From Adiantum capillus-veneris (taxonomy: Eukaryota > Streptophyta > Polypodiopsida > Polypodiales > Pteridaceae), in contig CM043962.1 in assembly GCA_014529385.2 (NCBI GenBank), positions 37,913,098 to 37,977,097 on the forward strand: 64,000 nucleotides of DNA, read 5' to 3'. The first letter of the stretch is position 1, and the number at the start of each line of letters is the position of its first letter. Positions 11,089 to 21,026 of the stretch are shown here, in pieces. Made by a program: the position numbers and the translations under genes. The notes below the pieces were generated by a model. It did no database searches. It was not told where the DNA came from and worked only from the letters and a program-made list of their open reading frames with translations.

Positions 11089-12306
11089 TTGCATGAACTC
11101 ACCAAAGATCTTCCCCTTCCTTTAGCACCTCCCAGGTCGGACGCCCCGCCCCTTCAAAAGCACTCTGTTATGTTTGAGTCTGAAGATTTACCCTTCGAGG
11201 AGCTTCCACCAGGATGGTTACAAGAAGAGTATGTGGAGTTTCCAATCGATCAAACAGCTGCACATGATGTCTCGAAGCTCCAGGAGGCAACTCACTTCTC
11301 ATCTTTAGAAGCACCCTCTCCAGCTACACCCCCTGACCCAGTCAAAGAAGTCAACCTGGGAGATCCTGACAACCCTCAGCACATACTCTTAGCAGCTTGG
11401 TTACGAGAGCATCCCGCATTACTCAATCAAGTAGTCTCTTTCATACACTCTTTTAAAGATGTTTTTGCCTGGTCCTACAAGGATTTGGAGGGGATCCCAC
11501 CAGAATTGGGTGTCCACACTATACCTCTGGTTGAAGGGGCTAAGCCTGTAAGAGGCCAAGCTTACAAGCTCAACCCAAAGTATGCTGAGGCGGTCAAGTC
11601 AAAGTTAGAAAAAATGCAAGAGGCAGGGATCATTGTACCTGTGGAGCACTCTGAGTGGTTATCACCCATGGTGATAGTGCCTAAGAAGCAATCCAACAAA
11701 ATCCCTATGTGCGTAGATTACCGTGCTCTGAATAAGGTAACTATCCTAGATGGTTTCCCAACAACTTTCACTGAGCGTGTGCTCGAAGATGTAGCAGGGC
11801 ATGTATTGTACAGTTTCATGGATGGGTTTAGTGGATACAATCAGTTGGGCATCTATCCAGGTGATCAGCTGAAAACGGCCTTTGTGACTCCCTGGGGTAT
11901 TTTTATCTACACTAGAATGTCTTTTGGGTTGAAAAATGCTCCACCTTCTTTCAATAGGGCGGTATATCTCATCTTTTGTCCTCTGCTTACGGATCATCTT
12001 CGCATCTTCATGGACAATTTTTCGACCTTCTCAAGTGCTCAATGTTTAGCTCTAATGGAAAATCTAGAGGAACACCTCGCTCAGCTCTTTGTTGTCTTCC
12101 TCAGGTGCAGAGAGGCACGCCTAAAGCTAAATCCTAACAAATGTCATTTTTTGGTTACTGAGGGCACACTTCTAGGCCATGTGGTGTCTGCTAAAGGTTT
12201 AGCACCTGACCCAGAGAAGATCATGGCAACCCCTTTCAATGGTCAAATGCAAAGGCTAAAGCTTTTGTGTACCTCAAAAAACACCTCACTGAAGCGCCTA
12301 GCTTAG
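11089..12306 (+). pseudogene. pol: Reverse transcriptase of gypsy element 1
   Basis: A 405-codon open frame. After a Pro-rich linker come the RT entry (KLEKMQEAGIIVPVEHSEW), MCVDYRALNKVT, SFMDGFSGYNQLGI (first catalytic Asp), MSFGLKNAPPSFNRAV, the thumb region with LLGHVVSAKGLAPDPEKI, then a frameshift near 12230. The YxDD box reads FMDN, so the second catalytic Asp is replaced by Asn and activity is probably lost. RNase H continues in another frame from 12267. Confidence 0.92.
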
Positions 12307-12710
12307 TAGCTCCCGACTGGTCTCTTACTTTTCATGTGCATATTGATGCCACTCAATTAGCTGTGGGTGCGGTGCTGACTCAGCCTAGTAAGGAGTACAA
12401 CCTGGATCGCCCTGTTCACTATGCGAGTCGCCTACTCACCAAGGCAGAGCGCAACTATAGCACCACAAAAAGGGAAGGTTTAGCTATTGTGTATGCTCTG
12501 CAAAAATTTCGGCGTTATTTATTAGGGGTCCACTTCACAGTTATTACTGATCACCATGCCGTGCGATATCTGCTCAACAAGACACAAGTTGCAGGTAGAG
12601 TATGGTGATGGCTACTCTTATTTAAGGAATTTGATTTCGAAGTGGTACTCAAGCTCGGCAAACATCATGTCCTTGCCGACCACCTTTCTCGCGTTCACAC
12701 TGGTGAAGAA
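12267..12710 (+). pseudogene. RNase H of gypsy element 1
   Basis: The RNase H domain reads VHIDATQLAVGAVL (first Asp), YASRLLTKAERNYSTTKREGL (part; catalytic Glu region) and FTVITDHHAV (third Asp), ending with VLKLGKHHVLADHLSRVHTG, the standard gypsy connector that normally leads to integrase. TGA at about 12608 and a frame change break it. Beyond 12710 no integrase HHCC finger, DDE core or chromodomain is seen in any frame. Confidence 0.88.
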
Positions 12711-13042
12711 ATGCTTGCCAGGAACTGTTGTTGGACTCACATGCAGACTATCACAGGAGTCAGCAGCTGTATTCAGTTTTACAGTATTATTTTTAACCAG
12801 AAAGAACAGGGGCTCCATCTTCTCCAGGTTCTCCAGCAATATGTGATGCTTTTTTTTGTCTCTACCACTCCCTGCCGTATCCATTTCACCATCTGCTGTT
12901 TAAAGCGCTACAGGACAGGGCAAAGCGTTTTCAGACTCAGCGTAAAGGGAAAGCAGAAAGGTTCAATTGCTATGCAGCCCCTATTATGTATTGGGTAGTG
13001 CAAATTATGTAGCAAAAGGTAGATGCAACAGTTGTTCTCACC

Positions 13043-14234
13043 TTGCAAGATGAAGCCAAAGAACAAGAACAAGGCCGTTCCAAAATGGCCAAAGGGAAAG
13101 GCACCTCGCGCAAGAGAGCAAAAGTACAAAAAGATTCGACTAAGCAGCTAGCAACACTACCCTTCTCCAAATCACGGGTCAAAATCTCTGACGTCAACAC
13201 TGCAACACCAAGAGTGCGCATGACTACTTCTGTGGCCACCTCTACTTTCACACATCTCTTGTGAGTAGCATTGCAGGCACCAAAACACAACCTCCAGTTG
13301 TGTCGGCAACACCACGTACTACTCTTAGTGCAGGGGCATCTAGGGATACTGCAAGGGCATCCACCTCTAGGACACCTACATCTGAACAACATGACATATA
13401 TGCTAATTTTGCGCCTCAAGCCGGCAGACTTTTAGATGCGGACAGAAGAGCCATTTCGACGATTATGGATGCAGCCCTCTCACTGCAAGGTACCAACAGT
13501 CTACATCGCGTTGTCTATGACAGTATGCAAAGAGAAGTACGCAGCCATCTTCAACGAGCGATGGATAGGGAAATTTTAATTGCTACGGCTCAAGGTCACA
13601 TAAAGATCCTCACTCAACAGGTAGTGGACCTCAAACATATTGTCCACACTCAACAGTTTAGGACCTCTCTCCTGTCGAACATACAATATGTCCCTCATGT
13701 GCAAAATACCAAGCTGTAGCCATTTCATAGACAGCTACAATTACAGCCCTAGTTTCTACGCAAGTTCCTGCTATGGCAACACAGATACAGACGGATGTTT
13801 CCAAAGCCCATTCAGGGGATTCTCAAACAGCACAGAAAACAAATCCTACCTATATGGAATCTAAGCCAGCAGGATCGACTTCATCACAATTTCATGGACC
13901 CTCTATGGCCTCCCCCTCCTAGTCCACCTCTTTCCCTCAGCACTTCTACAGCTTCCCTGGCTTCCAACCACCTGTTCCACCATCTCAGCCTACTCAGTCT
14001 TTTCAGGGGTTTCCACCTGTCCTGCCTTCTCAGCCTACCCAGTCTTTTCCTGGGTTTCCACCCGCTCCACCTACTCACCCTACTCAGTCTCCTATTGCTC
14101 ATGGGGTGGCTACTCCATATCCGATGTACCCTCCTCATGGCCACTACCCCTCACCATACACATGGCCTCCATCTCCTTACCCACCTTTCTACCAGCCTCC
14201 TCCTCCTCCTCCATCATCCGACCACCAACAATAG
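13043..14234 (+). pseudogene. Accessory ORF of gypsy element 1 in place of integrase
   Basis: Three frame segments join into one unusual protein. A Lys/Arg/Gln-rich start (13043-13264) is followed by a segment at 13261-13719 with a probable coiled coil (RLLDADRRAIS, then a heptad-like run ending in DLKHIVHTQ). A Gln/Pro-rich tail in the third frame (13733-14234) holds the repeats PTQSFQGFPP and PTQSFPGFPP, then GHYPSPYTWPPSPYPPFYQ. TAG at 13920-13922 and 14232-14234 stand where Gln is likely. I do not recognise a family. It could be an extra ORF like those of other plant gypsy lineages, or sequence captured when integrase was lost. Confidence 0.55.
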
Positions 14235-14317
14235 ATTGCCGATGCTTCAGTTCTTCAGTTCCGCTCTCCGGGACGGGCAGCGGTCTTGTGGCGGGCAACC
14301 TGTAGAGCAGGCTACAA

Positions 14318-14832
14318 TGTCACTTTCACAGGACAGTTAGTTTACAGTTGGTCATTGGTCTGGTCGGTTCACACTAGAAGGACTCGCTGGATAGCGACAT
14401 GTGGCAGGGATACGGTGGTTTAGTGGACATCGTGGCCAGGTCACCACCGCCACCCACTGGGGATAGACTTAGGTGATGTCATTTATGAGCCGTTGGTGGC
14501 TCTTTATGATTGTATATAAGTAGTAGCTTTTGGGTCAGGGATCTTGTATGTAGTCGTCTAGAGTGAGTCTATACACAGAGCATGTCTTCACCATCCCGGC
14601 ACATTTGAGCCTTGACACCCCCATTGTACCTATGAGTCCTGGGCTGGAGCTGAGTGTGCTGCCACGCCAGAGTCTGATCGGTCTTTGAGATAGTTGAGTC
14701 ATATATTATGGTTTGCTGTTGTGCCTTTGTGAGCTCTGTTGATGGCTATAGTTTCCTTTCTTTTTAGTCTGCTGAGTGAGATTGTCACGCACATTGCACT
14801 GAGGACCACCCACTGTACAGAGCACGCGCGCT
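14318..14832 (+). repeat. 3' LTR of gypsy element 1
   Basis: It aligns to 7432-7988 from ACAGGACAGTTAGTTTACAG to CTGAGGACCACCCACTGTAC and then drifts. It lacks one 15-bp internal duplication found in the 5' LTR and differs at many sites. Confidence 0.82.
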
Positions 14833-15949
14833 ACATCTACGGCTGCTTGACCTTACACATAGGCCCCACGACCTCATAATAGAGGCGTGCCCGGAGAAAC
14901 ATGAGGTGTGGTGGCACACATCTACCTTATATATTGTCGAGCGCAACCACAACCCTCACTCTAGAATCAAAGATATTGCAACCAACATCGGACAGTGGTG
15001 AAGCTCTTAACGCCCCCTCTCAGCTTCAAGACGTGGAAACAATCCAAGAGAGCTGGAGTGAATGGTGACAGTGTTAGGAAAAAACCGAGGTCCAATGTAT
15101 TTTAACCGACTAAAATCCTAAAATCCTTGCTAAATTTTGAGCTTGCCTTGTAGAAAAACGGAAATTTTCACAAGTTTTAGTGTAATTACCGGCAAAAGCT
15201 TCAAATTTCTCCCTAAAAATTGAGAGAATTTCAAGTTTTCCCTTATTTTCTTTGGTTAGGCAAAATGTATTTTTCTAGCCCTGAATGGTGAATGTCTTTT
15301 GAGGAAGATGTTGTCAGCATGGCAGTTGAAGATGGACGGATGTGGCTGAAACAACGGCAATGGGTAGACAACTTCTTGTCTGTGATGGTGGACAGGACTA
15401 GTAGCAACTTTCAATCTCCATGAGCAACCGTGGATGTACAAGGGAGTAGAAGGGATCACCGAAGGCAGAAGAGAGCACAGAGGGTGGACCTTTAAAAATG
15501 CAAAGGTAAAGAAAAGGGAGGGCAAGCTGGCAGAAAGGTTAGAAAGAGAAAACAGGGAGTGACCCAAAATGTTGGCTCTCGCTAATGATGACCAAGGTCC
15601 AAAACTGACAGTACAAGGGGTGGACGCCTCCCCTCCCTATATAGAGACACAACTAGGTTTCCTAAACTCTTTGAAAAACCCACAGCCCACAAATTAAAAA
15701 AAAAAACTAAAAAAATGGAACAAGTCCATAGGCTGCAAACTAGTGGCACAGGGTTGAGGAAAAAAGATGTTGTTCACTTGGGGCCACCAGGGGGCACAAT
15801 ATATGACATTGCCACCAGTACACGGTGGGTAAAATGATGGTGGATGTAGAAAACAATAAAACTACCTCGCATAGGCTAGGACACATCTATGATCAACCCT
15901 TGGGAGATACTTCGGTAATGGGCACTAACAGCTTCGTTGTTGGCTAGGA
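14833..15949. other. No recognisable gene
   Basis: Mixed sequence. The short frame at 15256-15567 (minus) has no known domain. I see no repeat partner for it in the window. Confidence 0.5.
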
Positions 15950-16110
15950 AACGGGGGAAATGGGGCCTATATAAAGGCATGCTATGCTTTGTTTTTTAAA
16001 CAGTTCAAACTTTACATGTATTGCAACTATATTTTCTCTATAAATCTCTTTCTTTATCTTTCAAACACGCCCACCCCGTGAAATGGATAGGCGCTAGCAC
16101 TTAGGCAAGG
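15950..16110 (+). repeat. Promoter-like repeat unit, copy 1
   Basis: GGGGCCTATATAAAGGCATGC is a strong TATA-box context. A stretch of about 120 bp ends in ATCTTTCAAACACGC and GGCGCTAGCACTTAGGCAA. The same order recurs at 16375-16530. Function unknown; it could be an LTR or MITE-derived promoter. Confidence 0.75.
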
Positions 16111-16226
16111 GCATGCTATATAGACAGACAGAGGGAGAGAAAGTGCGACGGATGGAGGTAGATGTAGTGGGTGCTAGTGGTTGTTACTGAATTGGGCGCC
16201 CCTAGCGCTTGAAAAGGAGAGTCGCA

Positions 16227-16228
<2 letters not shown>

Positions 16229-16321
<93 letters not shown>
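16229..16321 (+). repeat. (GA)n microsatellite
   Basis: Perfect GA tract of about 93 bp, lying between the two promoter-like repeat units. Confidence 0.98.
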
Positions 16322-16322
<1 letters not shown>

Positions 16323-16374
16323 CATGGGGGACAATGGGAGGGATGGAGAGTTTTAGAGAGATAGACGAGGATAG

Positions 16375-16530
16375 AGGGGGAAACGGGGCCTATATAAGGG
16401 CATGCTAGGCAATTTTTTTGAAACATTGTAAACTTTACAACTATTGCGGCTATCTAATTGACAATAACTCTCCTCTATCTCTCAAACACACAGCAAATGC
16501 ATCAAGGTTACTAGGTGCTAGCACTTAGGC
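16375..16530 (+). repeat. Promoter-like repeat unit, copy 2
   Basis: GGGGCCTATATAAGGGCATGC, AACTTTACAACTATTGCGGC, CTATCTCTCAAACACAC and GGTGCTAGCACTTAGGCAA follow the order of 15950-16110, with about 20-25% difference by eye. Offset between copies is about 420 bp. A purine-rich stretch follows. Confidence 0.75.
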
Positions 16531-17294
<764 letters not shown>

Positions 17295-17770
17295 ACATGC
17301 TATGCACCTTCATATGGAACAAATCTTTTTGCAACACAAAAAGCAGGAAGATGTTGTTTTAGGATGGACTCAAGCATCCCTCTTGCCAGGCAAAGTGAGT
17401 GTTGCCCCTTCACATAGTGTATCATGTGCTAGCATATCTTCCGCAAAGCGGCGACTCTCTTTTTGATAGCTCGGGGTAGAGCATTACATCGCTCAAGGAG
17501 CGGGGATACATTGGTCTACTATCAAATTTTGGACCTTTGTTATAAGTTCAATCATCACAATGTATGGCCCATGGATCTCATTTAACAACCAGATATCTAG
17601 TCTTTTCCATTTTTGTCTATATTGGCCCCAGTAGAAGTAGATCCTCACCACTGTTTTGGGTTCAGAGGCCGTAGCAGCTATTCAAGATTCTCCCACAATG
17701 AAGTATAATCCCACATTGGCATAATACCACAAGACCCCAAGGTAACCAAGTTTCTCATGGATGCTCGTCT
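17295..17770 (-). pseudogene. 3' untranslated region of TRAPPC4 copy A
   Basis: Sequence after the TRAPPC4 stop that is shared with copy B (19459-19698 and 28396-28620) with a few percent difference. No coding potential. It ends exactly at the (GT)n tract. Confidence 0.7.
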
Positions 17771-18191
17771 TTACCTGCCGCCGCTTAACATTCCCTTGTC
17801 TTTGCGGATATATTGGGTGGAGCTGAGATCAAATAGCTCGCATCTAATTGGCATTTCAACTTCATAATATGGATTTTTTAGTACATTATCAACGTAAAGA
17901 TCATATAGTAAGGTATCTAGTGCCTAGGTACCTGGCTCTACCACCACAAAGTGTTTTGTACCATTAAGGGATTGGAAACAGCGGAGGTCGAATGTATCAG
18001 CTTCTAAGAGCTCAATGCCACCACAACTAGGGGTAGGCGAGAGATGTTGGTAGATGGCGTGCATAGAATGCCAGAGACTTGCCAGCCGTAAGCTGTCATG
18101 AGTGATTAGACGGCTAGTAGATCCATAGTCCTTGTGGAAGATTAGGCCGTCGGACTTGTTGATAATGAAGAGTGTAGATGCTTGTTGTCAT
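17771..18191 (-). pseudogene. TRAPPC4: TRAPPC4 (Trs23) intronless pseudogene, copy A
   Basis: TRAPPC4/Trs23 is a longin/SNARE-like core subunit of the TRAPP complex, which acts in ER-Golgi vesicle tethering. Read on the minus strand: a start Met then SIYTL, then (after a 2-nt frameshift) FIINKSDGLIFHKDYGS, DSLRLASLWHSMHAIYQ, GGIELLEADTFDL, HFVVVEPGT, a stop, [27 protein letters not shown] and a final TAA. The total of about 140 codons equals the usual length, and the order is collinear with plant TRAPPC4. No introns are present, so it derives from mRNA or an intronless copy. It is dead: one frameshift near codon 8 and an in-frame TAG at 17924-17926 where Gln is usual. Confidence 0.88.
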
Positions 18192-18250
18192 GCTTGCAAA
18201 AATTGCATGAGCTTGCAAAACTAGAACGAGAGCGAAGGTACAAATTCCTA

Positions 18251-18252
<2 letters not shown>

Positions 18253-18320
<68 letters not shown>
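18253..18320 (+). repeat. (CT)n microsatellite
   Basis: Perfect CT tract of about 68 bp directly before the first tRNA-like SINE copy. Confidence 0.97.
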
Positions 18321-18324
<4 letters not shown>

Positions 18325-18463
18325 ATCACCCAAGTGTGGTAGATTGGTTATGCCATTTCCCTTTTGAATAATAGGTCTTAAGTTCAACTCTCCTTGTCAG
18401 ATAGATCTTCAATGTCTCTTGGGGTAGTTTCCTATGATGTTAAAATTCTCTTCTTCTCGAGTG
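18321..18463 (+). repeat. tRNA-like SINE, family 2, copy 1
   Basis: It begins TTCTATCACCCAAGTG. It has an A-box-like TGGTAGATTGG at 18337-18347 and a B-box-like AGTTCAACTC at 18381-18390, spaced about as in a tRNA gene, then a tRNA-unrelated body ending TTAAAATTCTCTTCTTCT. A second copy starts 190 bp downstream. There is no poly(A); the tail is a simple repeat. Confidence 0.65.
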
Positions 18464-18510
18464 TGTGTGTGTGTGTGTGCGCTAATAAGAAGAGGAAATT
18501 GGTGTAACCT

Positions 18511-18653
18511 TTCTATCACCCAAGTGTGGTAGATTGGTTATGCCATTTCCCTATTGAATAATAGGTCTTGAGTTCAACTCTCCTCGTCGGATATATCTTT
18601 AAGGTCTCTTGGGATAGTTTCCTACGACATTAAAATTCTCTTCTTCTTCTTCT
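18511..18653 (+). repeat. tRNA-like SINE, family 2, copy 2
   Basis: It repeats copy 1 in order and length, with about ten substitutions: A-box-like 18527-18537, B-box-like 18571-18580, and an end at TTAAAATTCTCTTC that runs straight into (TTC)n(CT)n. Tandem SINE insertion or local duplication are both possible. Confidence 0.65.
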
Positions 18654-18662
18654 TCTTCTTCT

Positions 18663-18733
<71 letters not shown>
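18640..18733 (+). repeat. (TTC)n(CT)n compound microsatellite
   Basis: TTC repeats pass into a perfect CT tract of about 65 bp at the 3' end of SINE copy 2, as though grown from its tail. Confidence 0.96.
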
Positions 18734-18735
<2 letters not shown>

Positions 18736-18771
18736 GCTCGCAGGACAAGTTTTGAAAGGGTCAATGAAGTG

Positions 18772-18796
18772 AATATAGTGAATATTATAGATAAAT
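18772..18796 (+). repeat. Left target-site duplication of the SINE
   Basis: 25 bp, starting AATATAGTGAATATT and ending GATAAAT, identical to 19039-19063. AT-rich target, as expected for LINE-type target-primed insertion. Confidence 0.95.
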
Positions 18797-19038
18797 GTCA
18801 ATGAGTGCTAGCTCAGTTGGTAGAGTCATAGCCTCTGTGCCTAAGGTCTTGGGTTCAATCCCCCCTTGGCGACCTGAAGACATGTTCCAAGTCCTTAGGG
18901 ACTGTTCCCATATGCGGGTGTGTGTGTGTGTGTGATGGGATGCCTCTCTCCCTACCTGTCAGGCCGTTGTATATAGGGTGTGTGCGTGTGTTTCAAAGTT
19001 CTTGTACTCTCTAAAAAAAATAAAAAGAAAATATAAAA
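18797..19038 (+). mobile_element. Complete tRNA-derived SINE
   Basis: The head is a near-perfect tRNA promoter: A box TAGCTCAGTTGG at 18809-18820 and B box GGTTCAATCCC at 18852-18862. A tRNA-unrelated body with a short GT tract follows, then a 3' end TTCTTGTACTCTC and an A-rich tail. It is bounded by perfect 25-bp direct repeats (18772-18796 and 19039-19063). SINEs use Pol III transcription and LINE enzymes in trans. Length about 242 bp is usual. Not a tRNA gene: no acceptor stem, no complete cloverleaf, and an A-rich tail. Confidence 0.92.
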
Positions 19039-19063
19039 AATATAGTGAATATTATAGATAAAT
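19039..19063 (+). repeat. Right target-site duplication of the SINE
   Basis: Exact copy of 18772-18796, directly after the A-rich SINE tail. Confidence 0.95.
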
Positions 19064-19384
19064 TTCGAAGTGCTTTGCCCCAAAAGTGCGACAACAAATA
19101 ACCAAATTATGTAGCTGTCAATTTTTGTAGGTACATCGTACATCTACAGCAAGTCGGAGAGGTGCAACAATGATCGTTGGGCCAGCTAGGTTCGTGTAGT
19201 CCAAAGGCAGCACAGGTCGTGCAGGGCTTCACAAGTGCAGATGTTGCATAGGTGTAGAGGTCGCACAAGTGCAGGAGCTTGAGTGCATCAGGGTTTCACC
19301 CAATGAATGAGCAGCAGCAAACCAAGTAAGACACAACGTACAACAAAGTAAGGCAACACACAAAAGCTAGCAAGAGAGATAAAG

Positions 19385-19458
<74 letters not shown>
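19385..19458 (+). repeat. (CT)n(GT)n compound microsatellite
   Basis: CT tract 19385-19409 joined to GT tract 19410-19458. The GT part corresponds to the tract at the 3' end of TRAPPC4 copy A. Confidence 0.96.
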
Positions 19459-19459
<1 letters not shown>

Positions 19460-19698
19460 ACCCGCTATGCACCTTCATATGGAACAGGTCTTTTTGCAAC
19501 ACAAAAAGCTGGAAGATTTTGTTTTAGGATGGATTCAAGCATCCGTCTTGCCAGGCAAAGTGAGTGTTGCCCCTTTGCATAGAGTATCATCTGCTGGTAT
19601 ATCTTTCGCAAGTGGCGACTCTCTTTCTGATAGCTTGGGGTAGAGCATTACATCACTGAAGGAGCGGTATTACATTGGTCCACTACAAACTTTGGACC
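19459..19698 (-). pseudogene. TRAPPC4 copy B, 3' part (left of the insertion)
   Basis: It matches the 3' untranslated block 17295-17535 of copy A (shared CTATGCACCTTCATATGGAAC, TTGCCAGGCAAAGTGAGTG, GGGTAGAGCATTACATC) and stops at GGACC, the target site of element 2. The remainder resumes at 28396. Confidence 0.85.
19694..19698 (+). repeat. Left target-site duplication of element 2
   Basis: GGACC, identical to 28391-28395. The undisturbed TRAPPC4 copy A has a single GGACC at 17531-17535, which confirms the insertion point. Confidence 0.95.
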
Positions 19699-20264
19699 TG
19701 TTAACCCTCACGGCACACGGACACCCTATGATCTATAAACGTTGTAATATTTAGAGTCAGGTACCGGGCTTGTCGGACCAATAGGGAAAGGTAGAGTGAT
19801 CGCCGATGAGAGGCGCACTTTACCTTGGACATTCAAGGGATTAGTTGGCTAAGCATGGGCGCCCAAGTGTGAATGGGGTGAGCTCCTATAAAAGCCAACT
19901 AAACCTAATTTTTACTCATTCTCTCATTTGTGCAATAGAAGAGTGCTCTTGCTCCATCTCCATCTTCTTCTTCTTCACCTCCTTGTGTGTGTGTGTGTGA
20001 GAGAGAGAGAGAGGGAGAGTGTGTGTGCGATCGAGCATTACGAAGGCACGACGGCGGCGAAGCGGTTGAGCGCGGCACGATTGCAGCTTCTTCTTCATCG
20101 TGGCGAGGAATCCACCACGAAGGCGAGCGTAGAGCGGTGAGTGACACACCCTTTGTTCTCTTGAGCTTGCTAGTTTAGGCTTGTTGTGTGCTTGGAGCCG
20201 TTTGTGGCTCGCACACGGTGTATTGGCAAGTCCCTTGCTTCGACAGTGCGGCAAGGAGCGCACA
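19699..20264 (+). repeat. 5' LTR of element 2
   Basis: 566 bp, TG...CA ends. It contains a TATA-like CTCCTATAAAAGCC at about 19888 and a GT/GA stretch, then a GC-richer 3' half. Near-identical to 27823-28390; differences cluster in the GA run, in CGACGGCGGCG versus CGACGACGACG, and at three other sites. Confidence 0.97.
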
Positions 20265-20268
20265 TTTT

Positions 20269-20286
20269 TGGCGCCGTTGCCGGGGA
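20269..20286 (+). promoter_or_regulatory. Primer-binding site, tRNA-Asp
   Basis: TGGCGCCGTTGCCGGGGA, 18 bases, four T after the LTR. This is the classic plant gypsy PBS complementary to the 3' end of tRNA-Asp. Confidence 0.95.
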
Positions 20287-21026
20287 TATGCCCTACACTA
20301 AGCTCGGTTAGCACTTTACGCTTCCTTGTGGTGCAATTTCTATCATAGGAAAGGCAGGGAAGGAGTGTGTGGAGATTTCTGTTTTTTGCGTTTTCTGCAT
20401 TTTCTGTCAAGTTTCAATTTCTGCTATTGTCTGTGCTTTTTCAATTTTCTGCATTTCTGCGTTTTTTCAATTTCTGCAATTTTCTGCGTTTTTTCAATTT
20501 CTGCATCTGCAATTTCAATTTATACGGCGAAATTTTTCGAAAATAAAAAACGTGACTCTTAAAACGGACGGGTTGGTTTGTATAAAAGATAGATCGGGAT
20601 CGGGATCAGGATCATTTTCCCAAGCCCAGGCCCAGGCCCAGGCCTCAGGCCTCAGTCTTATGATATATACTAGACTCACTCTTATATATATACCCTACTC
20701 CCTCAAGAGAGAATGAGAGCATGTGGGACAAGTCCTCCACTCTCCTCCTTTCTCTTCCCACTTGCACCCTTAGACTTTCTAGTTTGGGCCTACTTCCCTA
20801 CTGGAAATTGACAGTTTTAGGGATTCCGAGGGCATAGAGTGACCAAACGGAGGGCTGTAAAGCATGGCACGACCCTCTGACCGATACGCTCGTTTCGAGC
20901 TATCACACGGCCCATTCCACGACACGCTCTAAAAAATCTAGCAAAAAAACAAATAAAAAACACGCTAAAAATTAGTCACAAGGCCTCCTAGAGCAGCTTT
21001 TTGACACCTTAGGGTATCAAAAGCAC
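20287..21026 (+). other. 5' untranslated leader of element 2
   Basis: 740 bp between the PBS and the gag start. It contains degenerate TTTCTGCATTTTCTG-type repeats (20380-20520), GATCGG triplets and CCCAGG triplets at 20590-20650. No coding signal. Low complexity here may hold packaging or translation elements, but none is recognisable. Confidence 0.6.

Larger units (their letters stand above)
7432..14832 (+). mobile_element. Ty3/gypsy LTR retrotransposon, element 1 (decayed)
   Basis: Two direct LTR copies (about 7432-7988 and 14318-14832) flank a PBS, a gag with zinc knuckles, protease, RT and RNase H in the order used by Ty3/gypsy. The LTRs are clearly related over about 500 bp but differ by many substitutions and indels, so it is much older than element 2. 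No integrase motifs (HHCC or DDE) are found; between RNase H and the 3' LTR lies 1.5 kb carrying an unrelated accessory ORF. Exact ends are uncertain because the LTR termini diverge and I could not find a clear target-site duplication. Confidence 0.9.

Noticed and set aside
13795-14340. 181-codon Leu/Ser/His-rich frame
   Set aside because: It is the wrong frame: the neighbouring frame gives ordered PTQSFxGFPP repeats, the real remnant.
17771-18191. Functional TRAPPC4 gene
   Set aside because: A frameshift near the start and an in-frame TAG interrupt the protein; no introns; the second copy shares the stop.
18797-18870. tRNA gene
   Set aside because: A and B boxes are present but the acceptor stem does not pair, and the unit continues into a SINE body with A-rich tail and target duplications.
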